A DNA stretch of 64,000 nucleotides from Aliiroseovarius sp. PrR006 (GTDB lineage Bacteria; Pseudomonadota; Alphaproteobacteria; Rhodobacterales; Rhodobacteraceae): the NCBI RefSeq assembly GCF_010500215.1, contig NZ_JAAGOY010000004.1:744001-808000 (forward strand). The letters are read 5' to 3'. Each line of letters opens with the position of its first letter. Position 1 is the stretch's first letter. The translations under genes were made by a program, and so were the position numbers. Under the pieces are notes generated by a model. That model did not search any database, had not been told where the DNA came from, and saw nothing but the letters and a program-made list of their open reading frames with translations. This document shows, one piece after another, positions 50,745 through 59,287 of the stretch.

Positions 50745-51312
50745 ATCCCAACTCCTCTCGTCGCCCGACCAAATCTTTGGCCAGTGCCCTTTTTCCCCGC
50801 GCGGTCAAACTTTCCACCGCTTCAACGCTGATGCCCATGATCTGGGCAATCTCGGGGTTCGTTGCCCCTTCGATATGTCGAAGCGTCACCGCTATCCGTT
50901 GACGTTCTGGCAACCGGTCCAACGCGCCCTGCAAGGCCGTGGCCCGGTCAACATCCATCATGGTTTCGACTGCCGATGGCTGACCGTCTTCCGGGTCACC
51001 CGCCGCATCCAGATCAACGGTCCGTCGTTTCCGCAGCCGGTCGGTGCATAGGTTCGACACCACCCGATAGAGCCAGGTCGAGACCTGAGCTTCGCCGCTC
51101 CGCCAGCTTGCGGCCTGTTTCCACAGACGCAACATCGCTTCCTGCGTGACGTCCTCGGCCTCGGCGCGATCACCGCCCAGAAGGCGCGTCGCGAAACCCA
51201 GGACGCGCGGCGCAAGCCGGTGGGTCAGCAGCTGAGCTGCCATAGGGTCGCCATTGCCGTAAAGCACCAGCAATGCCTCGTCCGAAGCACCCTCATACGC
51301 ATCCAAGGCCAT
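50731..51312 (-). CDS. ECF-type RNA polymerase sigma factor
   Basis: A 193-residue sigma-70 family factor with regions 2 and 4 only. Region 2 is FATRLLGGDRAEAEDVTQEAMLRLWKQ and TWLYRVVSNLCTDRLRKRR; region 4 is RLPERQRIAVTLRHIEGATNPEIAQIMGISVEAVESL. Two ATGs are possible (51318 and 51312); AGGA spacing favours the second. Followed by an anti-sigma gene that overlaps it and a metal-sensor-like gene. Confidence 0.92.
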   Translation of the reverse strand: MALDAYEGASDEALLVLYGNGDPMAAQLLTHRLAPRVLGFATRLLGGDRAEAEDVTQEAMLRLWKQAASWRSGEAQVSTWLYRVVSNLCTDRLRKRRTVDLDAAGDPEDGQPSAVETMMDVDRATALQGALDRLPERQRIAVTLRHIEGATNPEIAQIMGISVEAVESLTARGKRALAKDLVGRREELGYGED

Positions 51313-51396
51313 ATTCATATGTCCTGCCTAGCCCGTTCCCTGACTTATGACAATCTGCGGGCACCCCCCCCGTCAGGCGGAGCACCCTTGTTAGTT

Positions 51397-51978
51397 TTAG
51401 CCCTTACGGTCGCGATCCTTGCCACCATGACGCATGAACATCTCTTTCTGCGCCGCATCGAATTCGGCTGCCGAAATCGCATTATCATCGTCCGTATCGA
51501 ACCGGTCGATCATGCGCTCAAGCTTGGCCTGCTCGGGCGAGACCTCTTCAAAGCTCAGGCTGCCGTTGCCGTCCGCATCTTTCTTGGCCAGCATGTCTTC
51601 CAGCTTCCACCCCATACGCTTTTGGAACATCTTGCCCTTACGCTCGCCTTTGCCATCGCCTTTTGCGGCCATGCGATCCGCCATGCGTTTTTCGGCCTGC
51701 GCTTTCAACTCGTCCAGCGACAGCGCGCCGTCGCCATTGGCGTCTGCCGTGTCGAACCGAGCCTTGGCTGCGGCCTGCAGATCTTCAACAGTGATCTGTC
51801 CGTTTTTATCCAGATCCACATCGACGAATTCCATCTGCATGAACCCGCCTTTACGCCCCATCGCACCACGGTCACCGTCTTTGCCGCCGAACGCCATTGC
51901 AGCGGTCGAGGTCAGCGTCAAAGCAGCCCCAAGACCCAGAGCAATGGCAGTCGCAGCAGTTTTCTTATTGAGTTTCAT
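51397..51978 (-). CDS. Periplasmic EF-hand calcium-binding protein
   Basis: A 193-residue secreted protein. Signal peptide with cleavage near MAFGG at residue 30. Four EF-hand loops are visible near residues 53, 76, 134 and 161, for example DLDKNGQITVEDL and DADGNGSLSFEEV; the last, DTDDDNAIS, has an Asn instead of the usual Gly. Lys/Gly/Arg-rich spacers lie between. It is 84 bases upstream of the ECF sigma gene on the same strand, so they may share a transcript. Confidence 0.9.
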   Translation of the reverse strand: MKLNKKTAATAIALGLGAALTLTSTAAMAFGGKDGDRGAMGRKGGFMQMEFVDVDLDKNGQITVEDLQAAAKARFDTADANGDGALSLDELKAQAEKRMADRMAAKGDGKGERKGKMFQKRMGWKLEDMLAKKDADGNGSLSFEEVSPEQAKLERMIDRFDTDDDNAISAAEFDAAQKEMFMRHGGKDRDRKG

Positions 51979-52172
51979 AACGATCTCCTATGGTTACTTG
52001 CCTCTTGCGACACCGTGTTTCTGCGTCGCTATGTATCTTCAACGCGCGGGCCCCAGGTTTCCGTCGCAGCTCTGCGCATTTTTCCGCGACATCCCGACGC
52101 AAGCGCATTTCTGGGCCTGTTTTACATGTGAAGTTCTGTATGATGGTCTGACGCGCGATAAAGGAATCCCCG

Positions 52173-52592
52173 ATGACCGAGACCGCTCAAATGACCGTGG
52201 AAGAGGTGATGCCGACCTTGGCTGAACCCGAACGCGAGATGAAACCCGCCTTGCGCAAGGGCTGGGCGAAGCGGTGCCCGAGCTGTGGCACCGGAAAGCT
52301 GTTTCAGGGATACCTGAAGGTCCATCACGATTGCACGGTCTGCGGGGAAGAGCTGCACCACCAGCGCGCGGATGATGGCCCGGCCTATCTGACCATCATT
52401 CTGGTCGGCCACGTCATGGCCCCGCTGCTGCACATCTTCTATGTGCACATCGTGCAGGACCCTCTGATCTTGGCCACCATCTTTACCGTCGGGACTGTCG
52501 CTGCGTCACTTTACCTTCTGCCCCGTTTCAAAGGCTTTATGATTGCCTTTCAGTGGGCGAAACGTATGCATGGGTTTGCCGGAAAGAAATAA
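52173..52592 (+). CDS. DUF983 family membrane protein
   Basis: A 139-residue protein with two helices (about residues 70-90 and 95-115) and the DUF983 motif KRCPSCGTGKLFQGYL followed by CTVCGEELHHQRADDGP, a four-Cys zinc-ribbon. Often found near cytochrome oxidase genes, but not here. The NUDIX gene follows after 21 bases. Confidence 0.9.
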   Translation: MTETAQMTVEEVMPTLAEPEREMKPALRKGWAKRCPSCGTGKLFQGYLKVHHDCTVCGEELHHQRADDGPAYLTIILVGHVMAPLLHIFYVHIVQDPLILATIFTVGTVAASLYLLPRFKGFMIAFQWAKRMHGFAGKK

Positions 52593-52613
52593 CAGAACGC
52601 ATAAGGGGCCGAC

Positions 52614-53315
52614 ATGGACAAATCCAAGATCATCCGCGACGCAGCAACCGTCATTCTGATCCGGGACAAGACCACCCGCCCCCAAGTTCTGATGGGTCAG
52701 CGCGGCGCCAAGGCCGCCTTCATGCCCAACAAGTTCGTCTTTCCGGGCGGCGCTCTGGACACCACTGACGCTCAGGTGCCATTGGCGGACGCCGGTGCAG
52801 AACCTTGCCTGACCCGTCTGGGCGAACAGGCGGATGCCTCGAAAGCGCAAGCGCTTTTGGTCGCCGCCATTCGCGAACTTTGGGAAGAAACCGGCCAGAT
52901 TCTGGGTGAGGCTGGCACGTGGTCCGACGAGGTGCCCGGCGACTGGCAGAGTTTTGCAGATGCGGGGTTCATCCCGTCCGCCAAGGGCATGTCTTTTGTC
53001 TTCCGCGCCATCACGCCCAAAGGCCGTCCGCGCCGCTTTGATGCGCGCTTCTTTGCGGTGGATGCGGACGAGCTTAAAACAGATGTCGACGACTTCTCGC
53101 GCGCCTCGGACGAGCTAAGCCACCTGCAATGGATCCCGCTCGATGACGTCCGCCGCTTTGACTTGCCCTTCATCACCGAAGTTGTGCTGGCCGAGATCGT
53201 GGGCAACCTGCCCAACTTGGGCGCCCCCGCGCAGGTGCCGTTCTTCAACAACTCGGACGAAGAAAGCCTGTTCGAACGTCTGGGTGGGGTCGGCCCGCTG
53301 TCCGCCGCCTTGTAA
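52614..53315 (+). CDS. NUDIX hydrolase
   Basis: A 233-residue hydrolase. The Nudix box is split as FVFPGGALD and AAIRELWEETGQ, giving the REXXEEXG catalytic core. The first strand VILIRDKTTRPQVLMGQRGA fits the fold. Acts on nucleoside diphosphate-linked compounds; substrate unknown. Convergent with the EamA gene, only five bases between stops. Confidence 0.92.
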   Translation: MDKSKIIRDAATVILIRDKTTRPQVLMGQRGAKAAFMPNKFVFPGGALDTTDAQVPLADAGAEPCLTRLGEQADASKAQALLVAAIRELWEETGQILGEAGTWSDEVPGDWQSFADAGFIPSAKGMSFVFRAITPKGRPRRFDARFFAVDADELKTDVDDFSRASDELSHLQWIPLDDVRRFDLPFITEVVLAEIVGNLPNLGAPAQVPFFNNSDEESLFERLGGVGPLSAAL

Positions 53316-53320
53316 CGGCG

Positions 53321-54223
53321 TTATTTCAAATACAGAACCAGCACCAGAACTGAGGCGAGGATCAGCGCGGTTCCCGCATATTCACGCCCGCTGACTTTTT
53401 CGCGGAACACAAACAGCGTAGCGGCATAGGAAAACAGCAGCTCGATCTGACCAAGCGCTTTCACCAGCGCTGCGTTTTGCAGCGTAAAGGCTGTGAACCA
53501 GCAGAAGCTCCCGATCATCGAGCTTAGCCCAACCAGCACGCCCACGCGCCATGCTTTGAACACGCGGGTGACCTCGCCTTTCTCACGCAGGACCATCCAA
53601 CCAGCCATGACCAGCGACTGAAATGCGGTGACCACGGCCAAGGTGAAGCCTGCACGCGCCACAACATCTTCGACACCCAACGACAGGGACGCGCCGCGAT
53701 ACCCAATGGCTGAAAAAGAAAAGAGGAGCCCTGCCCCCAACCCTAGCGTGGCCGCCTTGTTAAAGAAGCGGCGCCAGCCCTGCCCACCCTCCGGCGGGTC
53801 CGACAGCAAGATCAGCCCGAAGAACCCGATACCGATCGCCAGCGCCCCGGCAATGCCGACGCCCTCGCCCAAGACCAGAAGTCCGGTCAGTGCGGTCAGC
53901 ACAACTTCGGTTTTCTTGAAGGTGATCCCAACGGCAAAATTGCGTTCGGCAAACAGGGCGACCACACAAATCGTCGCCAAAATTTGGGCAATCCCGCCGA
54001 TAAAGGCAAAGGCGAAGAAGCGCGCGTCAGGGCGTGGAACTTCCAGCCCCGTGACAGTGAAATAGATTGCCATCAACACCGCAACCAGCGGCGCCGAATA
54101 GATGAACCGCGCAAAAGTGGCCCCGGTCGCGCTTAAGCGCGTGTCCTTCAGCCGCTTTTGCAGCATGAACCGCAGGTTTTGCGAAAACGCGGCCAGAATG
54201 GTGATGGGGATCCAAGCTTGCAT
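53321..54223 (-). CDS. EamA/DMT family transporter
   Basis: A 300-residue inner-membrane protein with about ten helices in two EamA-like halves: ARFIYSAPLVAVLMAI with ITFKKTEVVLTALTGLLVLGE, and later SMIGSFCWFTAF with LGQIELLFSYAATLFVFREK. ATG at 54223; a GTG at 54229 is possible. Substrate unknown. Confidence 0.9.
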   Translation of the reverse strand: MQAWIPITILAAFSQNLRFMLQKRLKDTRLSATGATFARFIYSAPLVAVLMAIYFTVTGLEVPRPDARFFAFAFIGGIAQILATICVVALFAERNFAVGITFKKTEVVLTALTGLLVLGEGVGIAGALAIGIGFFGLILLSDPPEGGQGWRRFFNKAATLGLGAGLLFSFSAIGYRGASLSLGVEDVVARAGFTLAVVTAFQSLVMAGWMVLREKGEVTRVFKAWRVGVLVGLSSMIGSFCWFTAFTLQNAALVKALGQIELLFSYAATLFVFREKVSGREYAGTALILASVLVLVLYLK

Positions 54224-54267
54224 GCTCACGGATTCGCATGTCCTGCGGCCCTTCGCAAGCTTAGGGC

Positions 54268-54789
54268 TTACCGCGTTTGCAAACGATCCTTTGTGTATCC
54301 GTTGAAAGCCAGCATATCCGCGGCCGCCTTGATCCGATCCGCACCTCCAGTGCGCTTCCGGTCGATGATCCAGCCAAAGCTGCCTGACGGCGTGCCGATC
54401 GCCGCAGTGCGATAGTCTGCATCGACCCACAGAACCCAGTATTCGGTCCCAAAGGGCGGTGTGCCCACGATGATCCGGCCGGGAGTTTTCATCTGCGCGT
54501 CATAGCGTTCGCGTCCACCGGCAGCATTGCTTAGCGTGATCCCGGTGATGCCACCCGCGCCATGTTCGATCGAGACTTTCCCGTAGAGAGGCGCATGCCC
54601 GGGATGCACAAATTCGCCCCGGATCACCCAGTTTCCGGAAAAACGCTTGGCATCAAATCGGGTGGTTGAACTGATAGGGCGTCTGGTATTGCGGTGAAAC
54701 TCGACCGTGCCGTTACTGACGCAGGCCGCGACCAAGGACGGCGCAGCAGCCGCCATCCCCAGTTTCAACACAGTTCGTCGATCTATCAT
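54268..54789 (-). CDS. Lipocalin family lipoprotein (Blc-like)
   Basis: A 173-residue lipocalin. It begins with a twin-arginine-containing signal (IDRRTVLKLGMAAAAPSLV) and lipobox VAAC, so it is probably a Tat- or Sec-exported lipoprotein. FDAKRFSGNWVIRGEF is the lipocalin N-terminal motif, and YWVLWVDADYRTAAIGTPSG with GWIIDR is the Blc-type C-terminal strand pair. Binds hydrophobic ligands in the envelope. Confidence 0.88.
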   Translation of the reverse strand: MIDRRTVLKLGMAAAAPSLVAACVSNGTVEFHRNTRRPISSTTRFDAKRFSGNWVIRGEFVHPGHAPLYGKVSIEHGAGGITGITLSNAAGGRERYDAQMKTPGRIIVGTPPFGTEYWVLWVDADYRTAAIGTPSGSFGWIIDRKRTGGADRIKAAADMLAFNGYTKDRLQTR

Positions 54790-54844
54790 CCCTAGCTCCG
54801 CACGTCATCTCGACCCCGTTGGGCCATTAGATATGACACCCCAT

Positions 54845-55888
54845 TTAGTAAGGCATAGGGTGCGCGCGATGTGCCGCGTCGATGTCGGCCAATACGTCGT
54901 CCGACAATAGCAGATCTTTGCCCTTCAGAATACGCCCCAACTGCTCCATCGAGGAAGCGCCGAAAATCGTCGAGCCCATGAAAGGCCGCCCGACCGAGAA
55001 CGCCAACGCCATTTGGACCAGATCAAGACCATGCTTTTCCGCAACCGCCTGATAGGCATCAACTGCAGGGAATGCGCGTTCAGTGGCACGCCCACCCAGC
55101 CCAGGGGCGAGCGACATGCGTGAGCCTTCAGGAACGGCACCTTTCTGATACTTCCCGGTCAGAAGTCCGGTTGCCAAGGGCGAATAGGACAAAACGCGCG
55201 GGCCTTCCTGCATGCACATCTCGGCCAGATCTGTGTCAGCCAGCCGGCACATCAGGCTATACTCATTCTGAACCGAGATCACTTCGGGCGCCCCCATCTC
55301 TCGGGCCATGCGCAACCACTGCGCGGTGCCCCACGCGCTCTCATTCGACAATCCAAAGTAGCGCACCTTACCGGCGGCCACGACCTCGGCCATGGCGGTC
55401 AGCACGTCGCGCATATGCGCTTCGGTTTCTTCGCGGTTCTGTTTCGACGGGTCGAACGTCCAGTTCTGACGGAAGGCATAGCTTCCGCGCAGGGGCCAGT
55501 GGGTCTGATAGATGTCGATATAGTCGGTCTGCAGCTTCTCCAGTGACTCGTCCACCGCCTGATGGATGATCGCACTGTCATAGCCCTTGCCACCGCGTTT
55601 CCAGCCCGGGTTGTCACCGGACACTTTGGTGGCAATGACCACATCGTCACGCCGCCCGGTCTTGGCCAACCAGCTTCCGATCACCGCTTCCGACGCGCCA
55701 CAACGCTCGGCCTTGATCGGGTTTACCGGGTACATTTCGGCGGTATCAATGAAGTTGCCGCCGTGATCCAGAAACATGTCGATCTGCGCGTGGCCCTCGG
55801 CCTCGGTGTTTGTGGACCCCCACAGCATCGAGCCAAGAGAAAGCGCGCTGACCTCAAGTGCGCCATCGGCAAGCTTATTCATACGCAT
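54845..55888 (-). CDS. Aldo/keto reductase
   Basis: A 347-residue NADPH-dependent oxidoreductase with a TIM-barrel pattern. The catalytic Asp/Tyr are in NFIDTAEMYPV, Lys in VIATKVSG and His in YIDIYQTHWPL. Resembles the Tas/general aldo-keto reductase group. ATG at 55888 (RMNKLADG) with GGGAG upstream. Substrate unknown. Confidence 0.93.
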   Translation of the reverse strand: MRMNKLADGALEVSALSLGSMLWGSTNTEAEGHAQIDMFLDHGGNFIDTAEMYPVNPIKAERCGASEAVIGSWLAKTGRRDDVVIATKVSGDNPGWKRGGKGYDSAIIHQAVDESLEKLQTDYIDIYQTHWPLRGSYAFRQNWTFDPSKQNREETEAHMRDVLTAMAEVVAAGKVRYFGLSNESAWGTAQWLRMAREMGAPEVISVQNEYSLMCRLADTDLAEMCMQEGPRVLSYSPLATGLLTGKYQKGAVPEGSRMSLAPGLGGRATERAFPAVDAYQAVAEKHGLDLVQMALAFSVGRPFMGSTIFGASSMEQLGRILKGKDLLLSDDVLADIDAAHRAHPMPY

Positions 55889-55993
55889 CCTGTGTCTCCC
55901 TCGTCGGACGGTCAAACTGGTGTGACGGCAAAGTTATGCACGCAGATGAAAACCACAAGTCATCACCCTTGCCGCCAAGCTTTTTTGTTTATT

Positions 55994-56773
55994 TCAAAGC
56001 GTAGTGTTCGTAGCCCCGCCATCCAGCAGCACATTCTGCCCCACCATGAACCCCGCGTGCTGCGAGCACATGAAGGCGCAGGTGGCGCCGAATTCTTCCT
56101 TGGTGCCATAGCGCCCGCTGGGAATGGTCGCCATACGCTGCGCACGTGCTTCGTCCAGCGTGATCCCCTGTGCCTCGGTCGCCCCTTTATCCAGAGCTGC
56201 CGCGCGATCTGTGTCATGCAGCCCGGGCAACAGATTGTTGATGATCACCCCCTGCCCTGCCACTTGGCGCGCAGTTCCCGCAACAAATCCAGTCAACCCG
56301 GTTCGCGCTGTGTTGGACAATCCAAGAACCGCAATCGGCGCTTTTACTGATACACTGGTGATGTTCACCACACGCCCCCAGCCGCGCTCCATCATGCCCG
56401 GCATCAGCGCTTGCATCAGCGCGATCGGAGTCAGCAAATTTGCATCAAAGGCGTCGATGAAATCATCACGGCTCCAATCAGACCACATGCCAGGGGGCGG
56501 ACCGCCAGCATTGGTCACAAGGATATCCACCTCGCCCGTCGCCTTAAGGACCTCCGCGCGGCCTTCTTCCGAAGTAATGTCAGCGGCGACGGTCACCACG
56601 TCGACACCAGTTTCCGCCCGGATTACCTCGGCCGCGTCTAACAGCGGCCCTTCGGTCCGCGCATTCATCACCAAAGACACGCCTTCGCGCGCCAGCGCTT
56701 GCGCACAACCAAAGCCCAATCCTTTGGACGACGCACACACCAAGGCACGTTTGCCAGAAATTCCCAGATCCAT
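55994..56773 (-). CDS. Divergent short-chain dehydrogenase/reductase lacking the YxxxK pair
   Basis: A 259-residue SDR. The cofactor motif ASSKGLGFG and NAGGPPPG are in place, and Ser in NITSVSV is the usual catalytic Ser. The catalytic Tyr and Lys are replaced: LSNTARTGL has Ser and Arg where YxxxK should be. Some BKR-like SDRs share this; activity as a dehydrogenase is doubtful. GGAGG lies five bases before the ATG. Confidence 0.9.
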   Translation of the reverse strand: MDLGISGKRALVCASSKGLGFGCAQALAREGVSLVMNARTEGPLLDAAEVIRAETGVDVVTVAADITSEEGRAEVLKATGEVDILVTNAGGPPPGMWSDWSRDDFIDAFDANLLTPIALMQALMPGMMERGWGRVVNITSVSVKAPIAVLGLSNTARTGLTGFVAGTARQVAGQGVIINNLLPGLHDTDRAAALDKGATEAQGITLDEARAQRMATIPSGRYGTKEEFGATCAFMCSQHAGFMVGQNVLLDGGATNTTL

Positions 56774-56875
56774 CTTAACCTCCACCGTTTCTGATCAAGA
56801 CCTAGCAGCGCACCGAAGGTGATGGAAGCGTCTATGGTTATTGCGCCGCCCTGCCCCCGTCGCTATATGCGACCC

Positions 56876-58483
56876 ATGTTGGATACGAACACAAACCGCC
56901 CCGAATTGCCGCCCGAGATTGCGCGCCGTCGCACCTTTGCGATCATCAGCCACCCGGACGCTGGCAAGACGACCCTGACCGAGAAATTCCTTCTGTATGG
57001 TGGCGCCATTCAGATGGCCGGTCAGGTGCGCGCCAAGGGCGAGGCACGACGCACGCGCTCCGACTTCATGAAGATGGAACAAGATCGGGGGATCTCGGTC
57101 TCGGCATCCGCCATGTCGTTTGATTTCGGCAAGTATCGCTTCAACCTTGTCGACACGCCCGGCCACTCGGATTTCTCGGAAGACACCTATCGCACGCTGA
57201 CCGCTGTAGACGCGGCCGTCATGGTGATCGACGGGGCGAAAGGGGTGGAAAGCCAGACGCAGAAACTGTTCGAGGTCTGCCGCCTGCGCGATCTGCCGAT
57301 CCTGACATTCTGTAACAAGATGGACCGGGAAAGCCGAGATACGTTTGATATCATCGATGAAATTCAAGAAAACCTCGCCATCGACGTGACGCCCGCAAGT
57401 TGGCCCATCGGGATGGGTCGTGACTTTTTGGGGTGCTATGACCTGCTGAATGACCGGCTGGAGCTGATGGACCGCGCCGATCGGAACGTCGTCGCCGAGA
57501 CCATCGAGATCAACGGGTTGGATGATCCAAAACTGGCCGAACATGTGCCAGAACACCTGCTTGAGAAGTTTCTGGAAGAGGTCGAAATGGCGAAGGAGCT
57601 CCTTCCCGCGCTCGACCCGCAATCCGTACTGGAAGGCCACATGACGCCGATCTGGTTCGGCTCGGCCATCAACTCGTTCGGCGTGCAGGAACTGATGCAG
57701 GGCATCGCGAACTACGGCCCGGAACCGCAGCCCCAGCAGGCTGATCCCCGCGCCATCGCGCCCGAGGAAAAGAAGGTCGCTGGCTTTGTGTTCAAAGTGC
57801 AGGCCAACATGGACCCGAAACACCGCGACCGCGTGGCGTTCATGCGTCTGGCCTCGGGCCACTTCAAGCGCGGCATGAAACTGACCCATGTGCGCTCGAA
57901 AAAGCCGATGGCCGTGTCGAACCCGGTTCTGTTCCTTGCCTCGGACCGCGAACTGGCGGAAGAGGCTTGGGCGGGCGACATCATCGGCATTCCGAACCAC
58001 GGACAGCTGCGCATCGGAGACACGCTGACCGAAGGCGAGATGATCCGCGCCACCGGTATTCCGTCCTTCGCGCCGGAACTTCTGCAAGGTGTGCGTGCGG
58101 GCGACCCAATGAAAGCCAAGCACCTTGAAAAGGCGCTGATGCAATTTGCCGAAGAAGGTGCTGCCAAGGTCTTCAAACCGAATATCGGTTCAGGCTTCAT
58201 CGTCGGTGTGGTCGGCGCGCTGCAGTTCGAAGTGCTCGCCAGCCGGATCGAACTAGAATACGGCCTTCCGGTCCGCTTTGAGCAGTCGCAGTTCACCTCG
58301 GCCCGCTGGATCATCGGCGATAAGGACGAGGTCGAAAAGCTGGTGAATGCCAACAAGCAGCACATCGCGCACGACAATGACGGCGATCCGGTGTTTTTGA
58401 CGCGTCTTCAATGGGATATCGACCGTGTTGAACGCGACTATCCTGATCTGAGACTGTCCGCCACCAAGGAAATGATGGTCTAA
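56876..58483 (+). CDS. prfC: Peptide chain release factor 3
   Basis: A 535-residue GTPase that recycles RF1/RF2 after termination. G1 is SHPDAGKTT, G2 region MEQDRGISVSASAM, G3 DTPGHSDFSEDTYR, G4 NKMDRESRD. Domains II and III follow (FVFKVQANMDPKHRDRVAFM, GVVGALQFEVLASRIE). Start at ATG 56876; the frame extends upstream to 56819 with no family fit. The next gene starts three bases after its stop. Confidence 0.95.
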   Translation: MLDTNTNRPELPPEIARRRTFAIISHPDAGKTTLTEKFLLYGGAIQMAGQVRAKGEARRTRSDFMKMEQDRGISVSASAMSFDFGKYRFNLVDTPGHSDFSEDTYRTLTAVDAAVMVIDGAKGVESQTQKLFEVCRLRDLPILTFCNKMDRESRDTFDIIDEIQENLAIDVTPASWPIGMGRDFLGCYDLLNDRLELMDRADRNVVAETIEINGLDDPKLAEHVPEHLLEKFLEEVEMAKELLPALDPQSVLEGHMTPIWFGSAINSFGVQELMQGIANYGPEPQPQQADPRAIAPEEKKVAGFVFKVQANMDPKHRDRVAFMRLASGHFKRGMKLTHVRSKKPMAVSNPVLFLASDRELAEEAWAGDIIGIPNHGQLRIGDTLTEGEMIRATGIPSFAPELLQGVRAGDPMKAKHLEKALMQFAEEGAAKVFKPNIGSGFIVGVVGALQFEVLASRIELEYGLPVRFEQSQFTSARWIIGDKDEVEKLVNANKQHIAHDNDGDPVFLTRLQWDIDRVERDYPDLRLSATKEMMV

Positions 58484-58486
58484 TCC

Positions 58487-59110
58487 ATGTGCACGCCACG
58501 CCCCTCGCCCCTGCAAAACCGCGTTTTGCCAACGGGCGAGATCGTGGCGGATCCCGCACGTGGAATGTTCACCGGAAATCGCGGCATCCTGCCCTTCACC
58601 AAGGGGGGACTCGGCGTTTCACGTTGGAAACACCCGCACTGGATCATCTGTGACTTGACGCATCCCAAGGGCCGTTATCACGGACCGATGCCAGCCCGTG
58701 CTTGGACCCCGTTGTTCTTCTTGGATGAGGCTGTCGGACTGGCTGCAGGCCATCGTCCCTGCGCCTATTGCCGCCCCGACGCCTATCGCGCTTTCAAGTC
58801 GGCCTGGGCAAAGGCACACGCACCAATGGGCCACCAACAGATCGACCAGATGCTACACAAAGCCCGCGTGACCCGCAGCAGACAGCAGGTTCGACATATG
58901 GCTGATTGCTCTGGCCTGCCTGACGGAACGTTCATTCTGCTGAACCAGAAACCGCATCTATTGCGTGGGGCCCGCGCCCGCTGCTTTTCCAAACACGAAT
59001 ACAGCACATCCACCGCCCGCCCGAATGCCGAAGTCCAGGTTCTAACCCCTGCTCCGACCGTCGCAGCATTGCGCGCCGGGTTCTCGCCAAAGCTGCATTC
59101 AAGCGCGTGA
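58487..59110 (+). CDS. Conserved hypothetical protein with Ada-like Cys motif
   Basis: A 207-residue protein. GHRPCAYCRPDAYRAFKSAW recalls the zinc site of the Ada N-terminal domain (GFRPCKRCRP), with two of the cysteines. SRQQVRHMADC and the Cys in ARCFSKHEY are further along. N-terminal half has KGGLGVSRWKHPHWIICD. It may handle DNA or a metal, but no enzyme can be named. Starts three bases after prfC stop, so likely cotranscribed. Confidence 0.8.
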   Translation: MCTPRPSPLQNRVLPTGEIVADPARGMFTGNRGILPFTKGGLGVSRWKHPHWIICDLTHPKGRYHGPMPARAWTPLFFLDEAVGLAAGHRPCAYCRPDAYRAFKSAWAKAHAPMGHQQIDQMLHKARVTRSRQQVRHMADCSGLPDGTFILLNQKPHLLRGARARCFSKHEYSTSTARPNAEVQVLTPAPTVAALRAGFSPKLHSSA

Positions 59111-59287
59111 TCCGTGCAACAGCGGCACGTTTTCAGCCGCGATTCACGCAAACTGACCCATGTCATTGACCCTAGCTCCTTTTTTCTTTAGGCACTTCGT
59201 CATCAGAGAGGGACGCGAAAGCGCACGCCATACGGGCCTCCCTCGTTCAGCCGCACGGGCGTAAGATGTCCGTGATACAGGACATAC

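Noticed and set aside
56795-58144. 449-codon minus-strand frame opposite prfC
   Set aside because: Shadow of RF3 with His/Arg-rich content and no supporting start or homology.
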